64,000 bases of DNA from Saccharofermentans sp. (GCA_024685385.1 JAIKVV010000079.1:62001-126000), one strand, 5' to 3'; counted from the first letter of the stretch, positions 1 through 8,603 are shown. Program-made: numbers and translations. The notes: generated by a model not told the origin, from the letters alone.

Positions 1-39
1 TTGTGTATCTTCCTCCTCGTTCAGAGTGTTATACTAGCT

Positions 40-70
40 CGTAAGAACAAGAATAAGAAATGATCTTACG
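40..70. promoter_or_regulatory. Inverted repeat upstream of the sugar kinase operon
   Basis: CGTAAGA at 40-46 and TCTTACG at 64-70 form a perfect 7-bp inverted repeat with a 17-nt spacer. It lies just after a -10-like TATACT (30-35) and ends 25 nt before the GTG start at 95. It could be a repressor operator or a hairpin in the leader. No regulator gene lies next to it in the window, so assignment to a pentose regulator is only inference. Confidence 0.35.
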
Positions 71-94
71 GTCATTCGAAAAAGGAGGAACAAA

Positions 95-1648
95 GTGGAT
101 CTTAAGAAAACAGCACTCGGAATTGAACTCGGCTCGACCCGTATCAAGGCAGTCCTTATCGATGAGAAGCATTTGCCGATAGCTCAAGGTGATTTTGAAT
201 GGGAAAACCGCCTCGAAAACGGTATCTGGACATATTCATCCGAACTTATCGAGACAGGTCTTCAGACTTGTTTTGCAAACCTGAAAGCCGATGTCAAAGA
301 GAAATTCGGAGTAACCCTTGATGAAGTAGGCGGCATAGGGATCTCTGCCATGATGCATGGTTATCTGCCTTTCGATAAAGACGGGAAGCAGCTCGCGGAA
401 TTCCGCACCTGGCGTAACACCATAACGGGTCAGGCAGCCGACAAGCTTACTGAAGTACTGGGATTCAATATCCCTCAGCGCTGGAGCATAGCCCACTACT
501 ATCAGGCGATATTGAATAACGAGTCCCATGTAGGAGATATTGATTATCTTACGACTCTTGCAGGATTCATTCACTGGCGTCTTACCGGACTTAAGGTCAT
601 GGGTGTCGGAGAAGCATCCGGAATGTTCCCGATCGACAGTGACAAGTGCGATTACAATGAGACTATGCTGGCAAAGTTTAAAAATCTCACCGGTGTTGAC
701 TTAAGAACGATCCTTCCCAAGGTACTCGTAGCAGGTGACAATGCCGGAACTCTTACGGAAGAGGGAGCAAGATTCCTGGATCCTTCCGGAGACCTTAAAG
801 CAGGTATCCCCATTGCACCCTGTGAAGGTGATGCAGGCACCGGTATGGTTGCAACCAATTCCGTCAGAGTATATACGGGTAACGTAAGCGCAGGCACATC
901 TGATTTTGCCATGATCGTAGTAGATCACGATTTGGGTGTTCATAAGCAGATCGATATGGTCACGACTCCTGCAGGCGCCCCTGTTGCCATGGTCCACTGC
1001 AATAACTGCACATCAGACATTAACGCATGGGTCAACCTCTTCAAAGAGTTTACGACCCTCTTCGGCGTCGATATCTCCAAGAATGACATGTACACAAAGC
1101 TCTTCCAGGCGGCTCTTGACGGAGACCCTGACTGCGGCGGTCTGTTGTCATTCAACTATTTCTCGGGAGAAGGAGTTACGGATCTTGATGAAGGCCGTCC
1201 GATCTTCGCAAGGACACCCGACGGCAACTTCAGTCTTGCAAACTTCATGAGAACACATCTCCTTTCCGCTCTGGCAACACTTAAGATAGGAATGGATATC
1301 CTCCAGGGTGCAGAGAACGTAAGGATCGATAAGCTCTACGGTCACGGCGGTTTCTTCAAGACTCCCGAGGTCGGTCAGATCATGCTGAGTGCAGCAGTAT
1401 CCGCTCCCGTATCCGTAATGGAGACGGCAGGAGAGGGAGGACCTTACGGAATGGCTCTTCTCGTATCCTATATGCTTCAGAAGGAAGACGGCGAGTCCCT
1501 GCCTGACTTCCTTGACAATAAGGTTTTCGCGAATGCAAAGAGTTTTTCCGTCATGGCATCCGATGCCGATATCGAAGGCTTCGAGAAGTTCCTCGCCAAG
1601 TATAAGGCGGCTCTTCCCATGGAAAAGATGGCTACGGAGGTATTGTGA
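95..1648 (+). CDS. FGGY-family carbohydrate kinase, probably L-ribulokinase-like
   Basis: The 517-residue protein has the FGGY/actin-like ATPase fold signature near the N-terminus (GIELGST, residues 9-15), expected to bind ATP and phosphorylate a pentulose in the cytoplasm. The GTG start at 95 is preceded by a strong AAAGGAGG at 82-88. The stop overlaps the ATG of the following L-ribulose-5-phosphate 4-epimerase, so the two are translationally coupled. That partner argues for L-ribulose as substrate, giving the second and third steps of arabinose breakdown, but sequence alone does not separate ribulokinase from xylulokinase. No isomerase (araA) is visible here. The FGGY family assignment is firm; substrate is inferred. 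Confidence 0.85.
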   Translation: MDLKKTALGIELGSTRIKAVLIDEKHLPIAQGDFEWENRLENGIWTYSSELIETGLQTCFANLKADVKEKFGVTLDEVGGIGISAMMHGYLPFDKDGKQLAEFRTWRNTITGQAADKLTEVLGFNIPQRWSIAHYYQAILNNESHVGDIDYLTTLAGFIHWRLTGLKVMGVGEASGMFPIDSDKCDYNETMLAKFKNLTGVDLRTILPKVLVAGDNAGTLTEEGARFLDPSGDLKAGIPIAPCEGDAGTGMVATNSVRVYTGNVSAGTSDFAMIVVDHDLGVHKQIDMVTTPAGAPVAMVHCNNCTSDINAWVNLFKEFTTLFGVDISKNDMYTKLFQAALDGDPDCGGLLSFNYFSGEGVTDLDEGRPIFARTPDGNFSLANFMRTHLLSALATLKIGMDILQGAENVRIDKLYGHGGFFKTPEVGQIMLSAAVSAPVSVMETAGEGGPYGMALLVSYMLQKEDGESLPDFLDNKVFANAKSFSVMASDADIEGFEKFLAKYKAALPMEKMATEVL

Positions 1649-2337
1649 TGTTAGAAGATCTTAAAAAGACAGTACTGGATGCCAACCTCCTGTTGCCCAA
1701 GTTTGGCCTTGTAACTTTTACCTGGGGCAATGTGAGCGGAATCGACCGCGAAAAGGGACTTGTCGTGATCAAGCCTTCAGGAGTCGAGTACGATTCCATG
1801 ACTGCTGATGACATGGTAGTTGTCGATCTTGACGGCAATGTCGTCGAGGGCAAGTGGAAGCCTTCTTCCGACACCCCTACACATGTTGTTCTCTATAAGG
1901 CATTCCCGAATATAGGCGGAGTAGTTCATACACATTCACGCTGGGCAGTCAGCTTTGCCCAGGCAGGCCGTGCGATCCCTGCAATGGGAACGACGCAGGG
2001 CGATTATTTCTATGGCGACATCCCGTGTACCCGTCCCATGACAGACGAGGAGATAATGGGTGAGTATGAGAAGGAGACAGGTAAAGTGATAGTAGAGACC
2101 TTCAAGGATAAAGACCCTGATGCCATCCCCGGCGTGAACGTATATTCACACGGACCTTTCACTTGGGGTACTGACCCTGCCAATGCCGTACATAATGCTG
2201 TCGTAATGGAAGAGGTTGCATTCATGGATTACCACGCGCTGATGCTTAACCCCGGCTTCAGTGGCATGCAGCAGACCCTGCTCGATAAGCATTATCTCCG
2301 TAAACACGGAGCCAACGCATATTACGGTCAGGGCTGA
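1648..2337 (+). CDS. araD: L-ribulose-5-phosphate 4-epimerase
   Basis: This class II aldolase/adducin-fold enzyme interconverts L-ribulose 5-phosphate and D-xylulose 5-phosphate, feeding the pentose phosphate pathway. The zinc-binding histidines are visible in VHTHSRW (about H94 and H96) and in YSHGPF (about H168), the catalytic aspartate in SSDTPTH (about D75), and there are tyrosines at the C-terminus as in E. coli AraD. At 229 residues it has the usual family length. The ATG at 1648 overlaps the kinase stop and has GGAGG at 1636-1640. A GTG three bases earlier is possible but too close to that site. A terminator follows directly. Confidence 0.93.
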   Translation: MLEDLKKTVLDANLLLPKFGLVTFTWGNVSGIDREKGLVVIKPSGVEYDSMTADDMVVVDLDGNVVEGKWKPSSDTPTHVVLYKAFPNIGGVVHTHSRWAVSFAQAGRAIPAMGTTQGDYFYGDIPCTRPMTDEEIMGEYEKETGKVIVETFKDKDPDAIPGVNVYSHGPFTWGTDPANAVHNAVVMEEVAFMDYHALMLNPGFSGMQQTLLDKHYLRKHGANAYYGQG

Positions 2338-2393
2338 AATCCCGTAAACCCCCATAAATTAGTAATCTCGTAACAGTTTGCCTCTTATAAGTG

Positions 2394-2436
2394 AGAACCC
2401 GGTGTCCCCCTTCACACCGGGTTCTTGCTTTATTTT
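2394..2436 (+). terminator. Intrinsic terminator after araD
   Basis: A 12-bp perfect stem (2394-2405 with 2414-2425, loop of 8) is followed by a T-rich run. It closes the kinase-epimerase operon. The convergent zinc-ribbon gene ends at 2430, inside its T tract. Confidence 0.85.
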
Positions 2437-2870
2437 TTCATAAACGAGAAATAGTTGATTAACAGCATTACAGTATTCGAAAATGCCAATGTCAGCAATA
2501 TCAGGGAGAATATAAAATTGCCCTTTTGAAGCTTTATTTTCTTGTTCTTTATCATCTTTACAAGTGATATGATCAGACATACCGATCCGCCGATCATCAG
2601 GAGCAGGCAGATAGTGCAGAGGATCTTGGTATATTCATATCCGTTAAACAGATATATCTTATGCCATATGACAAGGCTGACATCGACTATGGTCCAAACA
2701 CCGATCAAACCTACCATGGTAAGTATCTTGCCAAGAGTCAGGGCAAGGTTTTTTGATGATCTTGTCTGAACCTGGTTATCAGCAGGCGCATCTGCCTTGA
2801 TCTGATATCCGCAGTGCATGCAAAATGTCGATGAATCTTCAATTTCTTTACCGCATTTGGAACAATACAT
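2430..2870 (-). CDS. Zinc-ribbon membrane protein of unknown function
   Basis: The 146-residue protein opens with a zinc ribbon (cysteines at 3, 6, 17 and 20 in two CxxC knuckles), then a short polar linker, then three hydrophobic segments (about 48-72, 80-105 and 118-142). This is the common clostridial layout of an N-terminal cytoplasmic zinc_ribbon_2 domain tethered to the membrane. Its role is not known. The GTA-rich leader has a GAGGTATTGTT site before the ATG. It lies just downstream of the coiled-coil membrane protein at 2910-3584 on the same strand and may be co-transcribed with it. Confidence 0.7.
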   Translation of the reverse strand: MYCSKCGKEIEDSSTFCMHCGYQIKADAPADNQVQTRSSKNLALTLGKILTMVGLIGVWTIVDVSLVIWHKIYLFNGYEYTKILCTICLLLMIGGSVCLIISLVKMIKNKKIKLQKGNFIFSLILLTLAFSNTVMLLINYFSFMKK

Positions 2871-2909
2871 AACAATACCTCCCGAAAAATATAAATTTCC
2901 AAATTAGGA

Positions 2910-3584
2910 TCATTCTTCTCTACGTTTAAACAAGATCATGAACAAGCCGCCGCCCCAAAACAGGGTAGTCATGATAACAGCCGGACCAATAACATTTCCC
3001 CCATTCTTTACAGTAAGATTGCCTGTTAATAGTCCTATGAGTTCTATTGCCCCTATGACTAGAAGCACAATGCCGATAATAACACGGGTCTTTCTTTTGA
3101 GTTTCTTTTTCCCCTTTTCTGCTTTTTGTGGGGCAGGCTCATTTTTCAGCGTTTCTGAAGGAACAGACTGTTTCTCCTCACCGGGCTCTTTTTCCACATC
3201 ATCATGCCTTGCGAAAGAATCATCACCATTTTCTATTCGAGCGATTTCCTGTGTGGCCAGTTCGGATATTTTTCGGATCGTACCGTTTACGGTTGCCAAT
3301 AAGCCTATGTTTTTATAGTTTGTATGAGCGCTCAGTTCATACGACAATAAACCCAATTCCACATTGAGTAACGCGCATTCTTTTTCGGTAAATTTACCTG
3401 AATGGTATTTTTCCTGTAATTCCTTATATTCTTTTCTTTTGGAACCTATGGAATCGGAAATCTTGCTTTTGAAAAATGATTCTATGACATTATCGTATTC
3501 GGGAAAACCCGCCAAAGATTGCTTAAGATCTATGCTAAATCTTAATTCAGGTGTTTCTTTCTTTTCGTTATTTGACTTTTCCAT
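2910..3584 (-). CDS. Membrane-anchored protein with helical cytoplasmic domain, unknown
   Basis: I do not recognise the family. The 224 residues comprise a charged helical N-terminal part (about 1-120) with coiled-coil character around the segment KRKEYKELQEKYHSGK. An acidic then basic low-complexity linker follows (about 120-167), then two C-terminal membrane segments (about 168-187 and 197-217) ending in KRREE. There is no signal peptide, so the long N-terminal part should be cytoplasmic. The ATG at 3584 has only a weak upstream site. It may be co-transcribed with the zinc-ribbon protein 39 nt downstream. Confidence 0.6.
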   Translation of the reverse strand: MEKSNNEKKETPELRFSIDLKQSLAGFPEYDNVIESFFKSKISDSIGSKRKEYKELQEKYHSGKFTEKECALLNVELGLLSYELSAHTNYKNIGLLATVNGTIRKISELATQEIARIENGDDSFARHDDVEKEPGEEKQSVPSETLKNEPAPQKAEKGKKKLKRKTRVIIGIVLLVIGAIELIGLLTGNLTVKNGGNVIGPAVIMTTLFWGGGLFMILFKRREE

Positions 3585-3721
3585 AAGCAGATGATCAAAA
3601 AATAGTGAAATAGCCGAACCTAAAACAACTTTATTTTATCATATGAAAGTTTTTATAACATGCAACTCACCAACGAATTCTGATGATTTCTTGATGCAGG
3701 ATTAAATAAATTGATTGCCTG

Positions 3722-3773
3722 AAAAAAGCCCCGCATTTCTTTTCAAGCGAAACTTGGAAGAACTCTGCAGGGC
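3722..3773 (-). terminator. Terminator of the tmRNA gene
   Basis: On the minus strand, GCCCTGCA pairs with TGCGGGGC (plus-strand 3766-3773 and 3728-3735). An inner extension adds TTCTT/AAGAA and CAAG/CTTG around a TTTCG loop. Six Ts follow (plus-strand A run 3722-3727). It sits 16 nt beyond the tmRNA 3' end. Confidence 0.85.
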
Positions 3774-3788
3774 ATAGTTTTTAAGATT

Positions 3789-4170
3789 TGGTGGAGGCGA
3801 GGAGAGTCGAACTCCTGTCCACAACCGTATTCACCGAGACATCTCCGGGTGCAGTCGACGGATGAATTGTTCCCATTCCCGCATGGCCCGTCGACGGGCG
3901 TCGGTTCCGGTAGCTTCATGGGTTTTAGGTGTTGCCGACTCAAAGCTTTGACGGTTCCACCTGCCGACTGACCTCCTTCGGCAAAGGTCTGCTAAGGATC
4001 GATCCGGCCTGACCGCAGATAGAGAGACCGGACGGTAGCTTAGATTAAGCTGCTACGAGCTGTGTCTTGTCTGCAATTACTTGCAATTTCCCGTTTTTTA
4101 AGGAGGCACAACGAGAATCCTCCACCCGCTTTCTCGGTTGCAACAGCCATGTCGAGACCGGAACGCCCCC
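3789..4170 (-). ncRNA. ssrA: Transfer-messenger RNA (tmRNA)
   Basis: This RNA rescues stalled ribosomes by acting first as alanyl-tRNA and then as mRNA for a degradation tag. The 5' end GGGGGCG pairs with CGCCUCC before an encoded ACCA, giving a 7-bp acceptor stem with the G-U pair at the third position. The T arm is AGGAG, a TTCGACT loop, and CTCCT. The 382-nt length fits a one-piece tmRNA. A tag reading frame ending in LVAA and a stop lies at 4045-4074. A minus-strand promoter (4202-4229) and a terminator (3722-3773) bracket it, so it is transcribed alone. The ends were set by the acceptor pairing. Confidence 0.95.
4045..4074 (-). other. tmRNA tag-peptide reading frame, ADKTQLVAA
   Basis: Reading from the likely resume codon GCA gives Ala-Asp-Lys-Thr-Gln-Leu-Val-Ala-Ala and then TAA. 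The LVAA end matches the hydrophobic-AA degron read by ClpXP. The start codon of the tag is inferred from the position of GCA after GUAAUU and from usual tag length. The Lys-Thr-Gln middle is unlike the acidic/aromatic middle of many tags. Confidence 0.75.
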
Positions 4171-4201
4171 GTATCTCACAGCGCTGTTATGCGAATAACT
4201 G

Positions 4202-4229
4202 ATTATATAATTTCTGGGCAGGATTTCAA
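4202..4229 (-). promoter_or_regulatory. Promoter of ssrA
   Basis: On the minus strand TTGAAA (plus 4224-4229) and a consensus TATAAT (plus 4202-4207) are 16 nt apart. The predicted start is about 25 nt before the mature tmRNA 5' end, leaving a short leader to be trimmed. Confidence 0.75.
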
Positions 4230-4241
4230 GTGCGTTTTTCG

Positions 4242-4290
4242 AACACACTTCTCGCAACCCTTGCAAGCAAGTTGCTCGTTCGTGTGTTAT
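4242..4290. repeat. 49-bp palindromic repeat, copy 1
   Basis: This is identical over 49 bases to the copy at 4309-4357. It can fold: AACACAC/GTGTGTT outside, GCAAC/GTTGC and TTGC/GCAA inside. It lies between the ssrA promoter and the AEC transporter. Confidence 0.9.
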
Positions 4291-4308
4291 TTTCGCTTCG
4301 CTCGATAT

Positions 4309-4357
4309 AACACACTTCTCGCAACCCTTGCAAGCAAGTTGCTCGTTCGTGTGTTAT
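4309..4357. repeat. 49-bp palindromic repeat, copy 2
   Basis: This is an exact copy of 4242-4290 after an 18-nt spacer rich in TTCGCT units. Here the outer stem extends to 9 bp (ATAACACAC at 4307-4315 with GTGTGTTAT at 4349-4357). It ends 9 nt before the Shine-Dalgarno site of the AEC transporter gene. Confidence 0.9.
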
Positions 4358-4379
4358 AATGCGCCGGAGGAGGGAAGAT

Positions 4380-5303
4380 ATGAGCCCATTGGATATATTA
4401 CAGCAGATGGCAGTCATACTGATACTGGTCTCGATCGGTATCTTTCTTTGCCGCAGGGGTGTCACCGATAAACTGACATCGAAGCAGATATCGACTATCG
4501 TCATGGATGTCTGTAATCCTGCGCTTATCCTGGCTTCCATACTGTCAGGAGACATTACTGCCGACCGCTTCGAGGTTCTGATCGCCGTAGGCCTCGGCTT
4601 GATCTTCTATACGATCCTTGTCTTGCTCGGATTCGTTCTTCCCAAAATGTTGAGGGTCGAAGCTGACCGCAAAAAGATCTTCAATGTAATGACTGTCTAT
4701 ACCAACACAGGTTTTATCGGCATACCTGTCGCCAAGGCCATTTTGCCGCCTAATGCGATAATCTACGTCGTGGTAATTAATGTGCTCTACAGCCTTTTGT
4801 TCTATACGCACGGCATTACCATCTTAAGCGGAAACAAGAGCAAGCCTGATCTTAAGAAGATCTTAAGCCCGGGAACGGTCATGGCTGTATTGAGCCTGGT
4901 TATATTCGCTTTCGACATTAAATTGCCGGAATTCCTTTCGTCTACGATATCCTATACCGGGAATGCGACTGTTTTCCTGTCCATGATCCTGCTCGGTGCA
5001 GCTATCTACAGATCTAATCTGAAAGAGGGATTCAAAGACGGAAAGATCTGGGCATATATAGTCATCAGGCTGATACTTGTCCCAATCCTGATATTCAGCC
5101 TGTTTTACCTTATGAAAATGAACAGGGACGCCGTTCTTGCCCTGTCCTTGATGGCATGCGTTCCGGTCGGTAATCTTCCTTTGATCCAGGCAGAGAAGAT
5201 GGGGGAAGATACTTCAACAATTTCTCTTGGCATAGCCGTAACAACCGTGATCTCATTGTTTACGATAACGGCTCTGATGACTGTCTTTTCGCTCATGTGC
5301 TAA
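4380..5303 (+). CDS. AEC-family (auxin efflux carrier) transporter
   Basis: The protein has about ten hydrophobic segments over 307 residues, in two halves. Polar breaks typical of the AEC/bile acid sodium symporter-like fold are visible in VMDVCNPALI near the N-terminus and in CVPVGNLPL near the C-terminus. Family members export or exchange small organic acids such as malate; the substrate here cannot be told. The ATG at 4380 is preferred because GGAGGAGGGA at 4366-4375 lies ahead of it. An upstream in-frame ATG at 4359 overlaps the palindromic repeat and lacks a site. Confidence 0.85.
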   Translation: MSPLDILQQMAVILILVSIGIFLCRRGVTDKLTSKQISTIVMDVCNPALILASILSGDITADRFEVLIAVGLGLIFYTILVLLGFVLPKMLRVEADRKKIFNVMTVYTNTGFIGIPVAKAILPPNAIIYVVVINVLYSLLFYTHGITILSGNKSKPDLKKILSPGTVMAVLSLVIFAFDIKLPEFLSSTISYTGNATVFLSMILLGAAIYRSNLKEGFKDGKIWAYIVIRLILVPILIFSLFYLMKMNRDAVLALSLMACVPVGNLPLIQAEKMGEDTSTISLGIAVTTVISLFTITALMTVFSLMC

Positions 5304-5355
5304 AATATACGGGCAGTCAGAAAACACCGCAGAATACTTTTAGAAAGATAATATT

Positions 5356-6192
5356 GTGGAAACGATCAGAAATCTCATATCCGATGAAGAAAGAGCATTG
5401 TACGGCAGCCGTGATTTGGAGGCCGTATCCTGCCGCTTTGAGGGACCCGCTGACGGCGAGAGCGCATTCAAGGAGAGCAGGAACATAATTGCCAGGGATT
5501 GTTTTTTCGATCTCAGGTATCCTTTCTGGCATGATCACGGGCTCAAGATAGAAGACTGCGAGATGACCAAGCTCTGCCGCGCCGCCTTATGGTATTCGGA
5601 GGATGTAAGCATCAGTAATTCCAAACTCCACGGGATCAAGGCCCTCAGGGAATGCAGCAGAGTGTCAATGACAGGATGCGATGTGGATTCTCCAGAATTC
5701 GGATGGTCCGTTACGGATCTTAAGCTTGTTGATTGTTCCATAACGAGCGAATACTTCCTTATGAATTCCCGGAAGATAGTCCTGGATAAGGTCAGGCTTG
5801 AAGGCAAATATTCTTTCCAATATACGCAGGAGGGCACGGTCAGCAATTGCTTCTTCAATACGAAAGATGCCTTCTGGCATGCCAAAAACATAACGATCAG
5901 GGATTGTGAGATCAATGGCGAATACATAGGCTGGTACAGCGAAAACCTTACATTTATAAACTGCACGATAAAAGGAACACAGCCTTTCTGTTACTGCAGG
6001 GGACTTAAACTCATTGACTGCAGGATGGAAGACTGCGATCTGGCTTTCGAGAAGTCAGAGGCAGAAGGCGTTATCTTATCGGACCTCATAAGCATCAAGA
6101 ACTTTTACAGCGGTAAGCTCACTGTAAATTCAGTAGAAGAGGTTATAAATGATGACCCTCTTGCAGAAGGCAAAATAGAGATCAGGCAGTAA
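5356..6192 (+). CDS. DUF3737 family right-handed beta-helix protein
   Basis: The 278-residue protein shows short repeating turns of the type xxIxxCxFxxxxxFW along its length, a right-handed parallel beta-helix pattern. The N-terminus with DEERALYGSRD and GPADGES is characteristic of DUF3737. No signal peptide or membrane segment is seen, so it should be cytoplasmic. Family members have no established biochemical role. A GTG start at 5356 is chosen because the family normally begins at this point, although the upstream AGAAAG is a weak ribosome site. Its end overlaps the convergent acyltransferase gene by 11 bp. Confidence 0.8.
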   Translation: METIRNLISDEERALYGSRDLEAVSCRFEGPADGESAFKESRNIIARDCFFDLRYPFWHDHGLKIEDCEMTKLCRAALWYSEDVSISNSKLHGIKALRECSRVSMTGCDVDSPEFGWSVTDLKLVDCSITSEYFLMNSRKIVLDKVRLEGKYSFQYTQEGTVSNCFFNTKDAFWHAKNITIRDCEINGEYIGWYSENLTFINCTIKGTQPFCYCRGLKLIDCRMEDCDLAFEKSEAEGVILSDLISIKNFYSGKLTVNSVEEVINDDPLAEGKIEIRQ

Positions 6193-7465
6193 CTTCCTTT
6201 TTCTTTTTCTCCTTGAAAAGGACCTTCTTGATCAGATCGGTAACTTTCTGTTCCAGGACGCCGAGACCGATCGATAATGCAAACACTCCCAAAGCGAATA
6301 CAATAGTCGAGAATCTGCCCAGCGACTTTTCCACCTGGGGAGTAAAGATAACGAGCATTATTCCGATGGCAAACAGGTTCATGAGATATGTGTGGAGTGA
6401 GTACTTGCCGAAGAAGCGGCTCACGGGGTTGCTCACATGGTATTTCATCATGAAGATGATTATCGTAAGACCCAGGAGAAGGAAGAGCGGTACCTGGCAG
6501 AAATAGGTCTTTAGCTTCTCTTCGATTCCGGGACCCTTGCCTGCATATTCAGTCCAGTATCCGAACTTTGCCTGACCGAATGATGAGAGATTATAGAAGA
6601 TCATGGTTATTACGAGCAGGACATGGAATTTAACGGCATAGAGCTTCTTGAAGAAGCCTGCGATCTGCTTCTCATAACTTGCGAAAAGAAGTCCCGTGAA
6701 GAAAGCAGGAGCCGAATTGACCCACCATTCGCCGCTGAACCAGAAGGCTTTCTGCTGCTGCCACCAGGCAACATTGCTCGGAGGGGTGGAAAGCCACCAG
6801 TTTTTCCTTCCGATCCACCATACGAAGTGTCCGTTGAAGCAGAAGCCGATCCCCATCGCGATGATGACAAGGAGGATTATGCCGAGAGCAACAGGACGCT
6901 TCTTTATGAAGCGGAAGCAAATGTAGAATGCAAGGTACAAGAGTGCGAGAACAATGGGGAACCAGGCGAATTCGTTCATCATGGTAAGTCCGGTGAAGTT
7001 AAAGATCCAACGTTCGGGAGCTATCTTGCTGCCGACCATCATGTTGCCAAGGTTGTAGAGTGCATAGAAGATGATATTGACATAAAAGGGAAGAACGATG
7101 GTCTTTACGATCCTGTTCCTGATAAATCCCTTAAGGTAATCCTTCTTGGTATCCAGGCTCTTTATGAGACCATAGCCCGAGCAGAAAAAGAAGATCGCTA
7201 CGAAATATGCGCCTGCATTGAGAAATGGAGCTAAGACCCCTTTTGACTGGAACATGTCCACCTGCGATATATGGTGGAGTATGACACCGATAGCTGCAAA
7301 GCCTCTTAAGGATTTCATGGCTTCAAGACTTGCGTAGTCGTCATTGAATTCATTCTTGCGGCCGAATTTGACGGAAGCGCCCCAGATGAAAAGGACTATA
7401 AAGAAATAGAAGATGATCTGATCTAATACGGCCCAAGGGGTCATACTGTTGAATATTTCGAGCAT
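6182..7465 (-). CDS. Acyltransferase 3 family membrane protein
   Basis: This 427-residue integral membrane enzyme has about ten hydrophobic segments. It shows the conserved N-terminal LRGFAAIGVILHH stretch, whose histidine is the catalytic-site candidate of acyltransferase-3 (OafA/YrhL-like) proteins. These move acyl groups, often acetyl, onto cell-envelope sugars. The C-terminus is strongly basic (KEKKKKEV). The start at 7465 is preferred over 7510 because GAGGTG lies just before it and the extra 15 residues look non-native. Target glycan unknown. Confidence 0.85.
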   Translation of the reverse strand: MLEIFNSMTPWAVLDQIIFYFFIVLFIWGASVKFGRKNEFNDDYASLEAMKSLRGFAAIGVILHHISQVDMFQSKGVLAPFLNAGAYFVAIFFFCSGYGLIKSLDTKKDYLKGFIRNRIVKTIVLPFYVNIIFYALYNLGNMMVGSKIAPERWIFNFTGLTMMNEFAWFPIVLALLYLAFYICFRFIKKRPVALGIILLVIIAMGIGFCFNGHFVWWIGRKNWWLSTPPSNVAWWQQQKAFWFSGEWWVNSAPAFFTGLLFASYEKQIAGFFKKLYAVKFHVLLVITMIFYNLSSFGQAKFGYWTEYAGKGPGIEEKLKTYFCQVPLFLLLGLTIIIFMMKYHVSNPVSRFFGKYSLHTYLMNLFAIGIMLVIFTPQVEKSLGRFSTIVFALGVFALSIGLGVLEQKVTDLIKKVLFKEKKKKEVTA

Positions 7466-7659
7466 AAAGCACCTCGCATATAAGGGATTATCCCGGTTAT
7501 TTTCGCACAACTGATCCGGATTGTAAAAGGGCAGAAACTATGTGTCATGTCATTTTGAATGCATTTTACCTTCTGATTTTTGCGACTTACCCCATATCAG
7601 AGGACAAGGAAATTATTGTGTTGTATGATTACATCATCAAAGGGAAAGGAGATCAGGAA

Positions 7660-8097
7660 ATGAAGGTCAGCGTTGACATCTCTTCCGAGTATAAAGAGCC
7701 GTTTGCCGTTATCCATACCGATAAGATGACTGATGAGATAAGGCGGATGATCGATATGTTCGGTACGAGTGAGACACCTGTAACTGCACTTAAGAATGAA
7801 GAGGATATCATTGTCCTTAAACCTTCTGACATCTACATGGTCAGGGTGGAAAACAGCGATACCGTGATATACGGAGCCCAAGACAGATACCGTTCGCGGA
7901 AAAGGCTTTACGAGCTGGAAGAGCAGCTGGGAAAGGGATTTATGAGGATATCCAAGGCGACTTTGGTCAATCTGTCTTACATGGACAGCATAGAGCCGGG
8001 ATTCGGAGGAACATTGCTCCTTAGGATGAAGAACGGCTGCAAGGATTACGTATCAAGAACTTATTTGAAAGAGTTCAAAAAATATTTAGGATTATAG
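7660..8097 (+). CDS. LytTR-domain DNA-binding regulator
   Basis: The 145-residue protein ends in a LytTR DNA-binding domain (about residues 45-145), with the characteristic IYMVRVENSDTVIY segment and FMRISKATLVNLSYMDSIEP. It has no receiver domain, so it resembles the short LytTR proteins that control their own operon and a membrane partner. The start at 7660 has AAAGGAGA upstream; an in-frame start at 7540 would add an unlikely hydrophobic leader. It lies 12 nt before a DUF3021 gene, the usual partner. The 150-nt leader shows no clear operator. Confidence 0.88.
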   Translation: MKVSVDISSEYKEPFAVIHTDKMTDEIRRMIDMFGTSETPVTALKNEEDIIVLKPSDIYMVRVENSDTVIYGAQDRYRSRKRLYELEEQLGKGFMRISKATLVNLSYMDSIEPGFGGTLLLRMKNGCKDYVSRTYLKEFKKYLGL

Positions 8098-8109
8098 GAG
8101 GATAGAAAA

Positions 8110-8544
8110 ATGAAAGAAACAATGAAAGACCTTTTGAAGAGCGTAGTGATCAGCATCGGCATGGCGATGACCATATTCTGCCTGGTAGGGATCGTTTTCG
8201 ACATCGGATACAAAGGATCGTTCAGCCTTGAAAATTATAAGTTTACCAAGATGGTAACAGGCTGTGTCCTGATCGGATTGGGCTTCGGCGTTCCGACGAT
8301 CGTTTACCGCAAGGAGAGCATCCCGATGCCGATCAAGGTCCTCATCCACATGGGAACAGGCTGCGTCATCTACACTGTAGTAGCTTATGCAGTAGGCTGG
8401 ATGGGCGGCGTTACGAACATCTGGCAGGGCATCATAATAGGTGCGATCCAGTTGGCTGTCGCATTCATCATATGGTTCTGTTTTGTAAGATACTACAAGG
8501 CTGAAGCCAGGAAGATGAACGAGAAGATCCAGGGAATGAAATAA
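8110..8544 (+). CDS. DUF3021 family membrane protein
   Basis: The protein is 144 residues with four predicted membrane segments (about 10-30, 47-65, 75-97 and 103-125) and a short basic tail. DUF3021 proteins are typically encoded next to LytTR regulators, as here, and are thought to modulate them at the membrane, though the mechanism is not settled. A strong AGGAGG lies before the ATG. A hairpin terminator follows. Confidence 0.85.
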   Translation: MKETMKDLLKSVVISIGMAMTIFCLVGIVFDIGYKGSFSLENYKFTKMVTGCVLIGLGFGVPTIVYRKESIPMPIKVLIHMGTGCVIYTVVAYAVGWMGGVTNIWQGIIIGAIQLAVAFIIWFCFVRYYKAEARKMNEKIQGMK

Positions 8545-8569
8545 GGGATAGTAAGACAGGAAAGAGAAG

Positions 8570-8603
8570 AGGGCTGTTCTCCGAAATGAGGACGGCCTTC
8601 TTG
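8570..8603 (+). terminator. Probable terminator after the LytTR/DUF3021 pair
   Basis: GCTGTTCTC (8573-8581) pairs with GAGGACGGC (8588-8596) around a 6-nt loop, with two wobble pairs. The following CTTCTT is a weak T tract and runs into the next promoter. Confidence 0.5.

Noticed and set aside
6623..7234. 203-codon plus-strand frame inside the acyltransferase gene
   Set aside because: It is antisense to a clear membrane acyltransferase and its composition is that of a complementary-strand shadow.
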